Below, piece after piece: positions 21,484 through 21,935 of a stretch of DNA of 21,935 nt. This DNA is from Planctomycetes bacterium RBG_13_46_10 (GTDB taxonomy: Bacteria > Planctomycetota > Phycisphaerae > Sedimentisphaerales > Anaerobacaceae): positions 1 to 21,935 of the forward strand of contig MHYD01000020.1 in the NCBI GenBank assembly GCA_001824645.1, read 5' to 3'. The position numbers and the translations under genes were made by a program. Each line of letters opens with the position of its first letter. The stretch's first letter is position 1. The notes under the pieces are model-generated. The model saw nothing but the letters and a program-made list of their open reading frames with translations, had not been told where the DNA came from and searched no databases.

Positions 21484-21855
21484 TTATTTTCCTTTCTTTG
21501 CACCATATTTACTTCTGCCCCGTTTACGATTGGCTACACCGGCACAATCGAGGACGCCACGGATTATATGATATCGAACACCCGGAAGATCTCTGACTCG
21601 ACCGCCGCGAATCATAACCGTGCTGTGCTCCTGGAGGTTATGGTCAACGCCTGGTATATAAGCGGTAACTTCCTTGCCGTTGGTAAGCCTTACTCTGGCA
21701 ACCTTTCGTAAAGCCGAATTTGGCTTCTTTGGCGTCTGCGTCCTTACTATCAGGCATACGCCCCTTCTCTGCGGCGAACCGCTAATGTCGGATACTCGTT
21801 TTTGACCTTTGGATTTGGCCCTCGGCCGTTTCACTAACTGATTGATTGTAGGCAT
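21484..21855 (-). CDS. rpsL: Ribosomal protein S12
   Basis: 123 residues from the ATG at 21855, typical for this decoding-centre protein. The start MPTINQLVKRPR is strongly conserved; an in-frame ATG 27 nt earlier adds non-homologous residues and is rejected. GGA lies about 8 nt before the chosen ATG. The PKKPNSALRK segment keeps the Lys where streptomycin resistance changes occur, so it looks wild-type. RVRDLPGVRYHIIRG keeps the Asp that is methylthiolated in E. coli. It heads the visible str segment and is followed by rpsG. Confidence 0.97.
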   Translation of the reverse strand: MPTINQLVKRPRAKSKGQKRVSDISGSPQRRGVCLIVRTQTPKKPNSALRKVARVRLTNGKEVTAYIPGVDHNLQEHSTVMIRGGRVRDLPGVRYHIIRGVLDCAGVANRKRGRSKYGAKKGK

Positions 21856-21935
21856 AATTAATTTCCAATTCTCTATTTTCAATTGCGATTTTCAATCATT
21901 ACTCATCAATCGAAAATCGTCATTTTTTCAATCTA
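21856..21935. other. AT-rich region upstream of rpsL
   Basis: The last 80 bp hold repeated short A/T-rich words on the minus strand (ATTGAAAAT and AATTGAAAATAGAGAATTGG). I do not see a convincing promoter or the end of an upstream gene. The str promoter is probably beyond the window. Confidence 0.4.

Noticed and set aside
21856..21882. Extension of S12 by nine residues from an upstream ATG
   Set aside because: The residues are encoded by AT-rich repeat-like sequence, while MPTINQL is the conserved S12 start and has its own GGA.
1..21935. CRISPR arrays, insertion sequences, prophage or defence genes
   Set aside because: No direct-repeat array, transposase, integrase or phage-like protein is visible; the region is core translation machinery.

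Overview
The window is the distal part of a bacterial ribosomal-protein superoperon. Every gene I can support lies on the minus strand. The order follows the classic str / S10 / spc / alpha arrangement: rpsL-rpsG-fusA, rpsJ-rplC-rplD-rplW-rplB-rpsS-rplV-rpsC-rplP-rpmC-rpsQ, rplN-rplX-rplE-rpsN(Z)-rpsH-rplF-rplR-rpsE-rplO-secY-adk-map-infA-rpmJ, then rpsM-rpsK-rpsD-rpoA-rplQ. After these come a HIT-family protein gene and an initiator tRNA-Met gene. A strong terminator closes the block near 1152-1182. Beyond it is a separate catabolic pair: an SDR dehydrogenase and the start of a mannonate-dehydratase-like gene cut by the window edge.

The base composition is moderate, with AT-rich spacers. rpmD (L30) and tuf are absent from their usual places, and L22 carries an N-terminal HTH-like domain. 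Together with my memory of similar proteins, this points to Planctomycetota, probably the Phycisphaerae / Sedimentisphaerales side. That placement is inference, not proof.

Region by region: 1-1077 is the sugar-acid pair. 1078-1453 holds a weak promoter, the terminator, a decayed copy of the 3' half of tRNA-fMet, the intact tRNA-fMet and its promoter. 1454-18272 is one nearly continuous run of translation genes with short gaps or overlaps. Longer spacers occur before rpoA (198 bp) and between rplV and rpsC (142 bp). 18273-18759 is a 487-bp gene-free stretch with a near-consensus promoter, a long structured leader containing an imperfect tandem repeat, and an intrinsic terminator about 60 nt before rpsJ. 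18760-20832 is fusA. A strong terminator (20891-20932) separates it from rpsG-rpsL.

Functionally the block supplies ribosomal subunit proteins, the RNA polymerase alpha subunit, the Sec translocon channel, EF-G, initiation factor IF-1, methionine aminopeptidase, adenylate kinase and initiator tRNA. The parts most worth a second look are the HTH-L22 fusion, the S10 leader, the C33 initiator tRNA and its decayed neighbour.
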